From contig CP152408.1 of NCBI GenBank assembly GCA_038961845.1, positions 5,766,001-5,830,000 on the forward strand: 64,000 bases of DNA. The letters run 5' to 3'. The DNA is from Xylophilus sp. GW821-FHT01B05 (lineage in GTDB: Bacteria > Pseudomonadota > Gammaproteobacteria > Burkholderiales > Burkholderiaceae_C). The position numbers and the translations under genes were made by a program. Each line of letters opens with the position of its first letter. The first letter of the stretch is position 1. The notes beneath the pieces are model-generated. The model did not search any database and was not told the origin of the DNA. It saw only the letters and a list, made by a program, of their open reading frames with translations. Below are positions 38,593-47,537 of the stretch, piece by piece.

Positions 38593-39378
38593 TTACGGCT
38601 CGCGCTGCGCGCTTGCCGCGCTTAGCGCCTGGGTTAGCGCTACGTATTCGGCTACCGGCACTTCTTCTGCGCGGCGTTGCACGTCGAAAGTGCCGCTGAA
38701 CTCTTGCTGTTCCAGCCAGCGCCCTAGCGTGTGGCGCAGCAGTTTGCGGCGTTGGCTGAAGGCCACCTGCACCAATTCACTCAGGTGCGCGACATCGAGT
38801 GCGGCCGGCTCGGCATGCGGAAGCATGCGCACCACGGCGCTGTCTACGCGCGGCGGTGGGTCGAAGCTTTCGGGCGGCACGAACAACACGTCTTCCATGG
38901 CATAGCGCCACTGCAGCATGACCGACAGGCGCCCGTAGGCGGCTGTCGACGGCCGCGCGACCATGCGGTCTATCACTTCCTTTTGCAGCATGAAATGCTG
39001 GTCCTCGATCACGCCTACGTGGTCGAGCAGGTGGAACAGGATGGGTGTGGAGATGTTGTAGGGCAGGTTGCCCACAACTCTCAATTTTGTAGCACCAAGC
39101 CCAAGCGCCACCTGGGCAAAGTCCACTTTTAGTACATCAGACTCGATCACGTCGAGCTGCGCGTGGCTGCGCAGCCGCGCCGCCAGGTCGCGGTCCAGCT
39201 CGATCACGGTGAGCCGGCCCAGGCGCTCGGCCAAGGGCTGTGTCAATGCGGCCAGGCCCGGCCCGATCTCCACCATCGGCTGCCCCGGCTGCGGCGCAAT
39301 GGCATCGACGATGGCCTCGATGATGCCCCTGTCGGACAAGAAGTGCTGCCCAAAGCGCTTGCGCGGAATGTGCTTCAT
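38593..39378 (-). CDS. rsmA: 16S rRNA (adenine1518-N6/adenine1519-N6)-dimethyltransferase
   Basis: 261 residues (ATG 39376-39378; the longer frame to 39411 lies in the repeat). RsmA marks: [25 protein letters not shown] (SAM site), VIELDRDL and the catalytic NLPYNISTP. It dimethylates two adenines of helix 45 in 16S rRNA. It follows lptD and surA in the same direction; pdxA, often between them, is missing. A mini-element copy lies inside the frame at 39082-39133, in the variable loop before LRVVGNLPY. Confidence 0.95.
   Translation of the reverse strand: MKHIPRKRFGQHFLSDRGIIEAIVDAIAPQPGQPMVEIGPGLAALTQPLAERLGRLTVIELDRDLAARLRSHAQLDVIESDVLKVDFAQVALGLGATKLRVVGNLPYNISTPILFHLLDHVGVIEDQHFMLQKEVIDRMVARPSTAAYGRLSVMLQWRYAMEDVLFVPPESFDPPPRVDSAVVRMLPHAEPAALDVAHLSELVQVAFSQRRKLLRHTLGRWLEQQEFSGTFDVQRRAEEVPVAEYVALTQALSAASAQREP
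39082..39133. repeat. Mini-element copy 5, inside rsmA
   Basis: ATTTTGTAGCACCA, AGCCCA, a short loop, TGGGC, then GTCCACTTTTAGTAC. It is read in frame as [13 protein letters not shown], close to [11 protein letters not shown] in the flavoprotein at 26173-27789. Confidence 0.7.
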
Positions 39379-39411
39379 ACACCACTCCGTCGAGCGCAGC
39401 GAAGACCCCAA

Positions 39412-39482
39412 GGGCCGCTGCGCACGGCCGCCCCCCGGAGGGGGGTTGGCGAAGACACGAAGTGCGTAGCCTGGGGGGAAGT
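39412..39482. repeat. G/C-rich repeat right of rsmA (inverted partner of 38500-38592)
   Basis: Segments GGGCCGCTGCGCACGGCC, CCCCGGAGGGGGGTTGGCG and AAGACACGAAGTGCGTAGCC are the reverse complement, with a few changes, of the repeat at 38500-38592. Confidence 0.7.
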
Positions 39483-39487
39483 CAGCC

Positions 39488-40906
39488 TCACTGCGGTGGG
39501 TCCCGGAATTCGACGTAGGCGCGGCCGCGGACTTCCTGCGCCCAGGTGGAGTAGGCCTCGTCGAGCTTCTTCTCGCGCGCGTCGTTGCGGGCCATGTCGC
39601 GCTGCTCGCGCTGGGTCAGGGTGTGCGACCGGCGCTCGACGAGCTGGATCAGGTGCACGCCAAAGCGCGACACCACCGGCTCGCTGATGTCGCCCGGCGT
39701 CAGGCCGGCCAGCGCTTCTTCAAATTCAGGCACGAACTGGCCGGGATTGGCCCAACCCAGGTCGCCGCCATCCTTGGCGCTGCCATCCACCGAATATTCG
39801 CGTGCCAGCGACTCGAACGTGGCCTGGCCGGACTGGACGCGCCGCCGGTAGTCGGCCAGGCGCTCGATGGCCTGGGCCTCGGTGAGGTGGGAGCCAGTAC
39901 GCAGCAGGATGTGGCGCGCGTGGGTCTGGATGACCGAGGTGCCGACACCGCCTTGCACCTTTTCGACCACCTTGAGCACATGGAAGCCCGCCGGCGAGCG
40001 GATCGGGCCGACGATGCTGCCAACCGGTTGGTTCTTGACCGCGTCAACGAACAGCGACGGATAGCGGTCTGCGGCGCGCAGGCCCAGCAGGCCGCCGTTG
40101 CGGCCTTCGGCGGCATCGGACATCTCGCGCGCAACGGTGGCGAAGTCTTCGCCGGCGCGGGCCCGGTCGGCGGCGCGTTGGGCTTTTTGCTGCAGCGTGG
40201 CGACTTCCTGGGGCGTGGCCATCTCGGGCACGATGACCAGCACATGGCCCAGGTTGAGTTCGAGCGCGGTGGTGTCGCTCTTGCCCTGCTGGTCCTGGAT
40301 GTACTGGTCGACTTCCAGGTCGCTGATCTTCACGCGCGACTCGACCTCGCGCTCGCGCAGGCGCAGCAGCAGCAACTGGTTGCGCAGGTCGTCACGGAAA
40401 CGCGACAGCGCGATGCCGTCGGCCTGCAGGCGCCGGCGCATTTCGGGCACCTCGACCTGGTTCTGGCGCGCCACGCTCTGCTCGGCCTGGTCGACGGAGG
40501 ACTCATCCACCTTGATGCCGTTCTCCTTGGCCACTTGCAGCTGCGCCTTCTCGTTGATCATGCGCTCCAGCACCTGGCGCATGAACTGATCGCGCGGCGG
40601 CAGCGGCCGGCCCTGCTGGGTGAATTGCTGGGCCGCGCGCTCGGCGCGCTGGCGCACTTCGTTGTTGGTGATCGGCTCGGAGTTGACGACAGCAACGATG
40701 TAGTCGGCCTGCTGCGACTCACTGGTGACCGACCCGGAGACACGTGGCACCGTGATGGCGGAGGGCTGCAGGGCGCCAGCGGCGTTGCTGCGCGGCAGCC
40801 CCAGGCTGCCGGCGCCGGCCGAGGGACGCAGCCCCTGGGCCAACGCGCCAGTGGCCAGGAGGGCCGCCAGACTGGCAAGCGGCAGGACGTGTACACGTTT
40901 CATCAT
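39488..40906 (-). CDS. surA: Periplasmic peptidyl-prolyl cis-trans isomerase and chaperone SurA
   Basis: 472 residues: signal peptide ([24 protein letters not shown]), a disordered linker, SurA N domain ([23 protein letters not shown]), two parvulin domains ([37 protein letters not shown]) and the closing C-terminal segment. It escorts outer-membrane proteins, LptD among them, across the periplasm. It lies 79 bp after lptD in the same direction, the usual lptD-surA-rsmA order. A second ATG directly follows the first. Confidence 0.95.
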   Translation of the reverse strand: MMKRVHVLPLASLAALLATGALAQGLRPSAGAGSLGLPRSNAAGALQPSAITVPRVSGSVTSESQQADYIVAVVNSEPITNNEVRQRAERAAQQFTQQGRPLPPRDQFMRQVLERMINEKAQLQVAKENGIKVDESSVDQAEQSVARQNQVEVPEMRRRLQADGIALSRFRDDLRNQLLLLRLREREVESRVKISDLEVDQYIQDQQGKSDTTALELNLGHVLVIVPEMATPQEVATLQQKAQRAADRARAGEDFATVAREMSDAAEGRNGGLLGLRAADRYPSLFVDAVKNQPVGSIVGPIRSPAGFHVLKVVEKVQGGVGTSVIQTHARHILLRTGSHLTEAQAIERLADYRRRVQSGQATFESLAREYSVDGSAKDGGDLGWANPGQFVPEFEEALAGLTPGDISEPVVSRFGVHLIQLVERRSHTLTQREQRDMARNDAREKKLDEAYSTWAQEVRGRAYVEFRDPPQ

Positions 40907-40985
40907 GGCGGTGGAGTTCGCGGGCTGGGCGGGAAGTTACAGGGAAAACAGGAGCGGCCGGCACGCAGGGCCGGCCGGAGGGGGG

Positions 40986-43406
40986 TCAATCGTAGCGGCT
41001 GAAGCGGCTCGGGGTGCTGATCTCCTGGCGCAGGTACTGGTAGCGCGGCACATTGCGCTGCAAGGCCTGCAGGGGATTGGCGCCCACACTGGAGAAGCCG
41101 AAGAACTCGACCTGGAACAGGATGCGCTTGGTGGAGGTGGTGGTGCTGCTCTGCAGGCGCTCGAGCACCACGCGGCCGATCCAGCAATCTCCCTCGTACT
41201 CGAAGCCGACGACAGAGTCGACGATCGAGCTGTCGAACATGCTGTAGTTGAGGCGGCCGACGGCGTAGACATTGCCCGGTCCCAGGCCGCGGCCCGGCAT
41301 GCGGTCCATGCTGCGCTTGCCGCCCCACAGGTCGCTGAGCGGCCATTGCCAGCCGATGTCGATCAGCTCGCTGGTGTCGCGTTGCAGGCGGTAGGCCACG
41401 CTGACGGTGCGGAAGTCGCCCGGGTTGTAGCGCCCGCCGATGGATGAGGTTTCCGAGCGGCCGGTCTTGGGGTTGTACTGCACGGTGGAGTCAAAGCCCC
41501 AGCGCGGCGTCCAGTTGATCGATGCGCCCAGCATCACGTCGCTCAGCCGGTCGGTGGCCGGTGACTCGCCTGGCAAGGTCACGAGCTGGTCGCGGAAGCG
41601 CAGGCGCTGCGCGATGCCGAAGCGCGCGGCCTCGGCGCCGGTGTCGGCGTCGATCAGGCGCGTGGTCACGCCGAGCGTGAGCAGGTTGTTGTCAGAGATG
41701 CGGTCGTGGCCGACGAAGGCGTTTTCGCTGTAGATCGAGGCGAAGTTGAAGTCGGTGCGCGCGGTGTCGTAGACCGGCAGGTAGTTCTGGTTGACGAAGG
41801 GCGTGTAGACGTAGAAGGCACGCGGCTCCAGCGTCTGGATCAGGCTGCGGCCAAACAGCTTGGTATCGCGCTCATAGACCAGGCCGCTGTCCAGGCTCAC
41901 CGTGGGCACGGTGCGCGAGGCGGTCAAGGCGTTGTTGGAGGCCAGCGCGTACTGGAAGTCGTAGCGGGTCGAGTGCAACTGCACCTTGGGCGTGACGAAC
42001 CAGCCCGGCGCCACCCAGGGGTGGCTGATCTGCGCCAGGGCGTAGGCGCGGTTGGCATTGGGCTGGCCCGTAAGCGACGGGTCGGAGCTGAACTGCGTGT
42101 AGTCGCCTTCGACGGAATAGTCGAAGCCGCCCACGTCCACCTTGTTGTAGCGCGCCACCAGTTGCGGCAGGCGGTCGTACGGCGGAATGATGGGCGAGGT
42201 GACGTTCTGCAGCGTCTGCCACGTGAGCGAGCGGGCGGTGACGCTGAAGTCGCCGCGGGCCCAGTTCAGGTTCAGATCGGTGGGCAGCAGGCGCTGGGTC
42301 AGCGAGGGTACGGTGCGGGTGAAGTCGCTCCAGTAGTTGTCGTCGCTCACCCGGTTGATGTTCATGTTCAGGCCAAGCGACCCGATGCCAGGGATGCCGG
42401 TGTCGATGCTGCCGGAATGCAGCATGGCCAAGCCCCAGCGGTCCCGGTCGCGCAACTTGTCGTTGGGCATGTAGTCGGCCCGGATCTGGCCGCGGTAGTC
42501 GTTCTCCAGGTAGCGGAATTCGCCGCCCAGGTCGACCCCGCGCTTGCTCATGACGGTGGGGTAGAGCGTGGCATCGCGGTTGGGCGCGATGTTCCAGTAA
42601 TAGGGCTGCGTCAGCTCCACGCCGCTCAGGTTGTTGATGCCGAACAGCGGCGGCAGCAGGCCCGATTGGCGCGCATCCGACAGCGGGAAGCTCACCGACG
42701 GCAGCTCTGGCGTGCTCAGGCCCTTGAAGCGCACGATGGCGCCCTCGGCCACGCCGGTGGAGTCGCCCTGGTCGATGGTGATCGAGCGCGCGGTGATCAT
42801 CCAGTCGGGCAGCCAGCTCGGGCCCGGGCGGCGCTCGCAGGTGGTGTAGCTGCCGTTGTGGATCACCATGTGCTCGTCGTCGATGAAGTCCACGCGCTCG
42901 GCCACACCGTGCGCGTTGTTCTTCAGGAACAGGTAGCGCGGGCGGGTGAAGAAGCCTTCGAAGGCATCGACGTGCAACTGCAGCTCGGGCCCCTGGAAGA
43001 TGTCGCCGGCGCGGTTGATGTAGACATCGCCCTGCGCCTTGGCCAGGTCGTCGGGCTGGGTGTACTCGAGCTGGTTGGCACGGATCACCATGTCGCCGCG
43101 GCGCAGCTCGGCATTGCCCTTGACGATGGTGTTGAAGTCGGTCTCGCTGACCACGTTGTCGCCGGTGACGAAGCTCGGCAGCAGCTTGCGCTGCGTGGAC
43201 GGGATTTCCTGGCGCAGCAGCGGGCTGTTGCGCAATGTGGGCGAGGGCTCGGCGGCCGCATCCGCGGCGCTTGCTGCGGCGGTCTGGGCCCACAGGGGCG
43301 CGCCCTGCAGCATGGCGGCGGCCAGCAGCGCGAGCGGGGTGGGTTTGAACAGGGTACGCAAGGTACGGCGCCTCGGCCGGGCACCCGGTTGCGTCAGATC
43401 ATGCAT
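40986..43406 (-). CDS. lptD: LPS-assembly outer-membrane protein LptD
   Basis: 806 residues. After a signal peptide ending PLWAQ come the OstA/LptA-like domain (FVTGDNVVSETDFNTIVKGNAELRRGDMVIRANQLEY) and a large beta-barrel. I count only two cysteines in the mature chain, near residue 188 (TTCERRP) and 738 (GDCWIG). They match the pair that must link the N-terminal domain to the barrel; the extra pair of E. coli is missing. It inserts lipopolysaccharide in the outer leaflet with LptE. It is divergent from amgK. Confidence 0.95.
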   Translation of the reverse strand: MHDLTQPGARPRRRTLRTLFKPTPLALLAAAMLQGAPLWAQTAAASAADAAAEPSPTLRNSPLLRQEIPSTQRKLLPSFVTGDNVVSETDFNTIVKGNAELRRGDMVIRANQLEYTQPDDLAKAQGDVYINRAGDIFQGPELQLHVDAFEGFFTRPRYLFLKNNAHGVAERVDFIDDEHMVIHNGSYTTCERRPGPSWLPDWMITARSITIDQGDSTGVAEGAIVRFKGLSTPELPSVSFPLSDARQSGLLPPLFGINNLSGVELTQPYYWNIAPNRDATLYPTVMSKRGVDLGGEFRYLENDYRGQIRADYMPNDKLRDRDRWGLAMLHSGSIDTGIPGIGSLGLNMNINRVSDDNYWSDFTRTVPSLTQRLLPTDLNLNWARGDFSVTARSLTWQTLQNVTSPIIPPYDRLPQLVARYNKVDVGGFDYSVEGDYTQFSSDPSLTGQPNANRAYALAQISHPWVAPGWFVTPKVQLHSTRYDFQYALASNNALTASRTVPTVSLDSGLVYERDTKLFGRSLIQTLEPRAFYVYTPFVNQNYLPVYDTARTDFNFASIYSENAFVGHDRISDNNLLTLGVTTRLIDADTGAEAARFGIAQRLRFRDQLVTLPGESPATDRLSDVMLGASINWTPRWGFDSTVQYNPKTGRSETSSIGGRYNPGDFRTVSVAYRLQRDTSELIDIGWQWPLSDLWGGKRSMDRMPGRGLGPGNVYAVGRLNYSMFDSSIVDSVVGFEYEGDCWIGRVVLERLQSSTTTSTKRILFQVEFFGFSSVGANPLQALQRNVPRYQYLRQEISTPSRFSRYD

Positions 43407-43486
43407 CGGTCGAGGCGTCCATCGGCAGGTGACAGTGCTGGCGTGAGATCCAAGTTGGGGTGCGCTTTGTAGAATGGGGATTATCC

Positions 43487-44632
43487 ATGAGCCTACCCGC
43501 CCGCCCCGGCGCGGACCACGCCGCAGCCGCGGCCGTGGCCCCCGACCTCTCTGCCGCCGCCCCTGTGGCGCCCTCCATCGCCTGGGCCGACCCGGCCCGC
43601 CATGCGGCTTTCGACGCCTGGCTGGCGGCGCAGGCCGCCGCGCACGGTCTTGTAACAGGCTCGCTGCGCCCGGCCTCGGCGGATGCGAGCTTTCGCCGCT
43701 ATTTCCGCGTGGACGCGCCCGGCCTGCCCGGCGGCAGCGCCATCGTCATGGACGCCCCGCCGGACAAGGAAGACAACCACGCCTTCGTGCAGGTGGCCGG
43801 CCTGATGGCCGGCGCCGGCCTGCGGGCGCCACGCATCCTGGCCTGGGAGCAGCCGCTGGGCTTTTTGCTGCTGGACGACCTGGGCCGGCGCACCATGCTG
43901 GAGGTCCTGGACCCCGCGAACCCGCAAAGCGCCCTGCCCTATTACCTGCAGTCCATCGATGCACTGATCGCCTGGCAGCGCGCCTCGCGCCCGGGCCAGT
44001 TGCCGGCCTATGACGCGGCGCTGCTGCGGCGCGAGCTGCAGCTGTTTCCCGACTGGTATCTGGCGCAGCACCGGGGCGTGGCAGTGGAAGGCGACATCGC
44101 CGCCACGCTGGCAAAGACCTTTGATGTGCTGGTCGAGCACAACCTGGCGGCTGCACCGGTCTACGTCCACCGCGACTTCATGCCGCGCAACCTGATGGTG
44201 GACGACACCGATCCGGCCGCAGCGCTGGGCGTGCTCGACTTCCAGGACGCGGTCTACGGCCCCATCACCTACGACATCGCCAGCCTGATGCGCGACGCCT
44301 TCCTGAGCTGGGAAGAAGACATGGTGCTGGAGGTGACGGTGCGCTACTGGGAGCAGGCGCGCCGCGCCGGCCTGCCGGTGGACGCGGACTTTGGCGACTT
44401 CTACCGCGCGGTCGAGTGGATGGGCCTGCAGCGCCACCTCAAGGTGGCCGGCATCTTCGCGCGGCTGACGCTGCGCGACGGCAAACCCAAGTACCTGGCC
44501 GACACGCCGCGTTTCATCGCTTACATCCGCGCGACTGCCGGGCGCTACCGCGAACTACTGCCGCTGCTGCGCCTGGTAGACCGCATCGAAGGCACGACAC
44601 CCACCGTTGGCTTCGCTTACGGCCGGGTTTAG
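43487..44632 (+). CDS. amgK: Aminoglycoside phosphotransferase-fold sugar kinase, AmgK-like
   Basis: 381 residues from the ATG at 43487. Kinase motifs are VHRDFMPRNLMV (catalytic loop) and VLDFQDAVYGPITYDIASL (metal-binding DFQ), with FRRYFRV and AIVMDAPPDKED in the N-lobe. AmgK phosphorylates N-acetylmuramate and N-acetylglucosamine at C1 for cell-wall recycling. It lies divergent from lptD, as in many proteobacteria. Its usual partner murU does not follow here; rsmE does, after a mini-element. Confidence 0.85.
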   Translation: MSLPARPGADHAAAAAVAPDLSAAAPVAPSIAWADPARHAAFDAWLAAQAAAHGLVTGSLRPASADASFRRYFRVDAPGLPGGSAIVMDAPPDKEDNHAFVQVAGLMAGAGLRAPRILAWEQPLGFLLLDDLGRRTMLEVLDPANPQSALPYYLQSIDALIAWQRASRPGQLPAYDAALLRRELQLFPDWYLAQHRGVAVEGDIAATLAKTFDVLVEHNLAAAPVYVHRDFMPRNLMVDDTDPAAALGVLDFQDAVYGPITYDIASLMRDAFLSWEEDMVLEVTVRYWEQARRAGLPVDADFGDFYRAVEWMGLQRHLKVAGIFARLTLRDGKPKYLADTPRFIAYIRATAGRYRELLPLLRLVDRIEGTTPTVGFAYGRV

Positions 44633-44640
44633 AAATTTAC

Positions 44641-44690
44641 ATAAAAAGTGGCTGTAGCCCTTGTGCAGCAAGGGCTGCTAGCTACAAATA
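44641..44690. repeat. Mini-element copy 6 (inverse orientation)
   Basis: AAAAAGTGGC, AGCCCTT (44656-44662), AAGGGCT (44670-44676) and GCTAGCTAC. It fills the gap between amgK and rsmE and may act as a terminator. Confidence 0.65.
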
Positions 44691-44699
44691 CAGTAGCAA

Positions 44700-45419
44700 A
44701 TGCCTCGAATCCACTGCCCCGTGCCCCTTGCCACCGGCGCCACCCTGGCGCTGCCGCCCGGCCCGGCGCGGCATGTGCAGGTGCTGCGCTTCCAGCCCGG
44801 CGACCCGCTCACGCTGTTCGATGGCCAGGGCGGCGAATACGCGGCCATCGTGCGCAGCATGGGCCGCAGCGAGGTCACGGTAGAGATCGGCGCGCACGAC
44901 CCGGTCGAGCGCGAGTCACCGCGCGCCCTGCACCTGGCCATGGGCATGCCGGCCAACGAGCGCATGGACTGGCTGGTGGAGAAAGCCACCGAGCTGGGCG
45001 CCGCCAGCCTGCAGCCGCTGAGCACCGCGCGCACTGTGCTGCGCCTGTCGGGCGAGCGCGCCGACAAGAAAATTGCCCACTGGCAAGCCGTGGCCGTAGC
45101 CGCCTGCGAACAAAGCGGGCGCAACCGCGTGCCGCCGCTGCACCCGGTGCGCACGCTGGCCGACTGGCTGCGCAGCCTGCCCGCCGCGCCGCCCGGCACG
45201 CGGCTGCTGCTGTCGCTGCGCGAAGGCGCGCAGCCCCTGACTGCGGACATGCAGCCGCCCGGGCAGGCGCTGACCTTCCTGTCTGGCCCCGAAGGCGGCC
45301 TGGCACCCGAGGAAGAAGACGCGGCCCTGGCCGCCGGCTTCTTGCCGGTGCGGCTCGGCGCACCGGTGCTGCGCGCCGAGACCGCGCCGCTGGCAGTGCT
45401 GGCACGGCTTGCGCTTTAG
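44700..45419 (+). CDS. rsmE: 16S rRNA (uracil1498-N3)-methyltransferase
   Basis: 239 residues. The RsmE SPOUT fold shows HVQVLRFQPGDPLTLFDGQGGEY (N-terminal PUA-like part), KATELGAASLQPLSTART, CEQSGRNRVPPLHP and the trefoil-knot stretch LTFLSGPEGGLAPEEEDAA followed by VRLGAPVLRAETAPLAVLA. It methylates U1498 of 16S rRNA. No clear ribosome-binding site precedes the ATG. Confidence 0.93.
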   Translation: MPRIHCPVPLATGATLALPPGPARHVQVLRFQPGDPLTLFDGQGGEYAAIVRSMGRSEVTVEIGAHDPVERESPRALHLAMGMPANERMDWLVEKATELGAASLQPLSTARTVLRLSGERADKKIAHWQAVAVAACEQSGRNRVPPLHPVRTLADWLRSLPAAPPGTRLLLSLREGAQPLTADMQPPGQALTFLSGPEGGLAPEEEDAALAAGFLPVRLGAPVLRAETAPLAVLARLAL

Positions 45420-45513
45420 TGTCTGCCCCCACGCCCGTTACAGCCTTTCACGTGTTTGCAACCATCCCGCGCACAATGCCCGCTGCACGTCTTACCACTT
45501 GAAAGGACAGCAT

Positions 45514-45999
45514 ATGGGACTCCTGGATTCAGTCATTTCGGCGTTCGGCGATAAATCTGCGCAACCAGAGCAAGCTCCCGGCGCGGGCGGCCTTGGCGGC
45601 CTGGCGGGCCTGGGCGGGCTCGGCGCCCTCGCCGGTGTGCTTGGGCCGTTGTTGTCCTCCTCCAGCAGCCCGGTCGGCGGGCTGTCGGGCCTGGCCGAGA
45701 AATTCGGCCAAGCCGGGCTGGGCCACCTGGTGCAGTCCTGGATCGGCAACGGCGCCAACCTGCCGGTGTCCGAAGAGCAGCTGAAAAGCGTGCTGGGCAG
45801 CGAGACCATCACCAACCTCGCGGCCAAGGTCGGTATCGACCCGGCGCAACTGCAGTCGCACCTGGCCGAGTACCTGCCGGCGCTGGTCAACCACCTGACC
45901 CCCAACGGCGCGCTGCCCGCCCCGGGTGAGGAGGCCCCGGCCGGCGGCCTGCTGGCCAGCCTGGGCAACATGCTGGGCGGGCAGAACAAGCTCGGCTGA
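45514..45999 (+). CDS. YidB family (DUF937) protein
   Basis: 161 residues from ATG 45514, with a GAAAGGAC site. It opens MGLLDSVISAFG, then a Gly/Leu-rich stretch, LSGLAEKFGQAGLGHLVQSWIGNGANLPVS and SVLGSETITNLAAKVGIDPAQLQSHLAEYLPALVNHLTPNG, all marks of the YidB family. The molecular function is not known. No operon partner is evident. Confidence 0.9.
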   Translation: MGLLDSVISAFGDKSAQPEQAPGAGGLGGLAGLGGLGALAGVLGPLLSSSSSPVGGLSGLAEKFGQAGLGHLVQSWIGNGANLPVSEEQLKSVLGSETITNLAAKVGIDPAQLQSHLAEYLPALVNHLTPNGALPAPGEEAPAGGLLASLGNMLGGQNKLG

Positions 46000-46126
46000 G
46001 CCACAGCCCCCAGCCGCAGCAGAAAAATCTGCCGCGGCTGGGCGAACACGCATGCGGCCTGGTCAAGAATGGCGCTGTCCCTTGACCAACAAGTCCCGGT
46101 GGCGCAATGCAGCCGGGCATATCTGC

Positions 46127-47473
46127 ATGCACATTCTTTCCCGCCACCGTCTGGCCCCGCTCTGCTCTGCCTTGGCGTTGGGCCTTCTGGCTTACTCCCC
46201 CGTCACGCGTGCCCAGTCGGCCGTCGCCGCGCCCAGCGCTACGGTGCAGCAGGTGGTACTGGCCGTGCACTCCGCGCCCGCCGTGCGCCAGGTGCTGGAT
46301 GACCTCAGGGCCGACCATGCCCGCACGGTCGAAGAGTTGCGCACGCTGACGCAGATCCCGGCGCCGCCCTTCAAGGAGCAGAAGCGCGCCGAATACTTCG
46401 TGGCGCGGCTGCGCGCGCTGGGCATCAGCGACGCCTATGTCGACAAGGAAGGCAATGCCATCGGCATCCGCAAGGGCATGGGCCAGGGCCCGAAGCTGGT
46501 GGTGTCGGCCCACATGGACACGGTGTTCCCCGAAGGCACCGACGTGACCGTGAACGAGCGCGACGGCAAGCTGTACGCGCCCGGCATCTCTGACGACACG
46601 CGCGGCCTGACCGTGCTGCTGTCCTGGCTCAAGGCCTTGAACGAGCGCAAGTTGCAGACCGTGGGCGATATCGTCTTCGTCGGCAATGTGGGCGAGGAAG
46701 AGCTGGGCAACCTGCGTGGCATGAAGGCGCTGTTTGCGGCCCAGCCCGACATCGACGGCATGGTCGGCCTGGAGCCCGGCGTGGGCGACACCATCCTGAA
46801 CCAGGGCACCGGCAGCCACCGCTACGACGTCGCCTTCAAGGGCCCCGGCGGCCACAGCTTTGGTGCATTTGGCCAGGTGCCCAGCGCGATCCACGCCATG
46901 GGCCGCGCCATCGCCCACATCGGCGACGTGCAGGTGCCGGCCAACCCCAAGACCACCTTTACCGTGGGCAAGGTGGGTGGCGGCACTTCCGTCAACACGA
47001 TTGCGGGCGATGCCAACATGGCGGTGGACATTCGCTCCAACGCGCTGCCCGAGTTGCTACAGGCCGAGAAAGACATCATGGCCGCCATCCAGCGCGGCGT
47101 GGACGAAGAAAACCGCCGCTGGAACGCGCCGGTGAAGATCACCGTCACCTCCACGCTGATTGGCGACCGCCCCGCCGGCAGCACGGCCGCGACCGAGCCC
47201 ATCGTGCAGGCCGCCGTGGGCGCCGTCACGCTGGCTGGCTGGAAGCCGGGGCTGCGCGCGGCCAGCACCGACGCCAACGTACCCATGGGCCTGGGCATCC
47301 CGGCCATCATCCTGGGCAGCGGCGGCAAGACCGGCGGCTTTCACGCGCTGGGCGAGTGGTTCGACCCGACCGATGCCTGGCAGGGCGCGCAGACCAGCCT
47401 GACGACGGTGCTGGCGCTGGTGGGCGTGCAGGGCGTGAGCCAGCCGCTATTGGCCAAGCGCGCGCCGCGCTGA
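46127..47473 (+). CDS. M20 family metallopeptidase, exported
   Basis: 448 residues. A signal peptide (RLAPLCSALALGLLAYSP, ending TRAQS) points to the periplasm. Zinc ligands lie in VVSAHMDTVFPEG, APGISDDTRGLTVLL and VGNVGEEELGN, with GVGDTILNQGTGSHRYDVAFKGPGGHSFGAFG from the dimerisation domain. It resembles peptidase T-like or di/tripeptide aminopeptidases. The longer frame from 45926 overlaps the YidB gene and is rejected. It converges with the M20 dipeptidase gene; a mini-element lies between. Confidence 0.9.
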   Translation: MHILSRHRLAPLCSALALGLLAYSPVTRAQSAVAAPSATVQQVVLAVHSAPAVRQVLDDLRADHARTVEELRTLTQIPAPPFKEQKRAEYFVARLRALGISDAYVDKEGNAIGIRKGMGQGPKLVVSAHMDTVFPEGTDVTVNERDGKLYAPGISDDTRGLTVLLSWLKALNERKLQTVGDIVFVGNVGEEELGNLRGMKALFAAQPDIDGMVGLEPGVGDTILNQGTGSHRYDVAFKGPGGHSFGAFGQVPSAIHAMGRAIAHIGDVQVPANPKTTFTVGKVGGGTSVNTIAGDANMAVDIRSNALPELLQAEKDIMAAIQRGVDEENRRWNAPVKITVTSTLIGDRPAGSTAATEPIVQAAVGAVTLAGWKPGLRAASTDANVPMGLGIPAIILGSGGKTGGFHALGEWFDPTDAWQGAQTSLTTVLALVGVQGVSQPLLAKRAPR

Positions 47474-47478
47474 GCCGC

Positions 47479-47537
47479 ATAGCTATCTAATTTATAGCTA
47501 TAAGCCCAGTCCCCGCCTGGGCTAGAGGCACTTTTTA
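47479..47537. repeat. Mini-element copy 7
   Basis: It has two ATAGCTAT units, AGCCCAG (47503-47509), CTGGGCT (47517-47523), GAGGC and CTTTTT. It fills the gap between two convergent peptidase genes and supplies the stop codon of the second; it is a likely bidirectional terminator. Confidence 0.7.

Noticed and set aside
38500..39482. rsmA plus flanking inverted repeats as an insertion sequence
   Set aside because: There is no transposase and no target duplication; rsmA is in its normal context behind surA. Kept only as a repeat finding.
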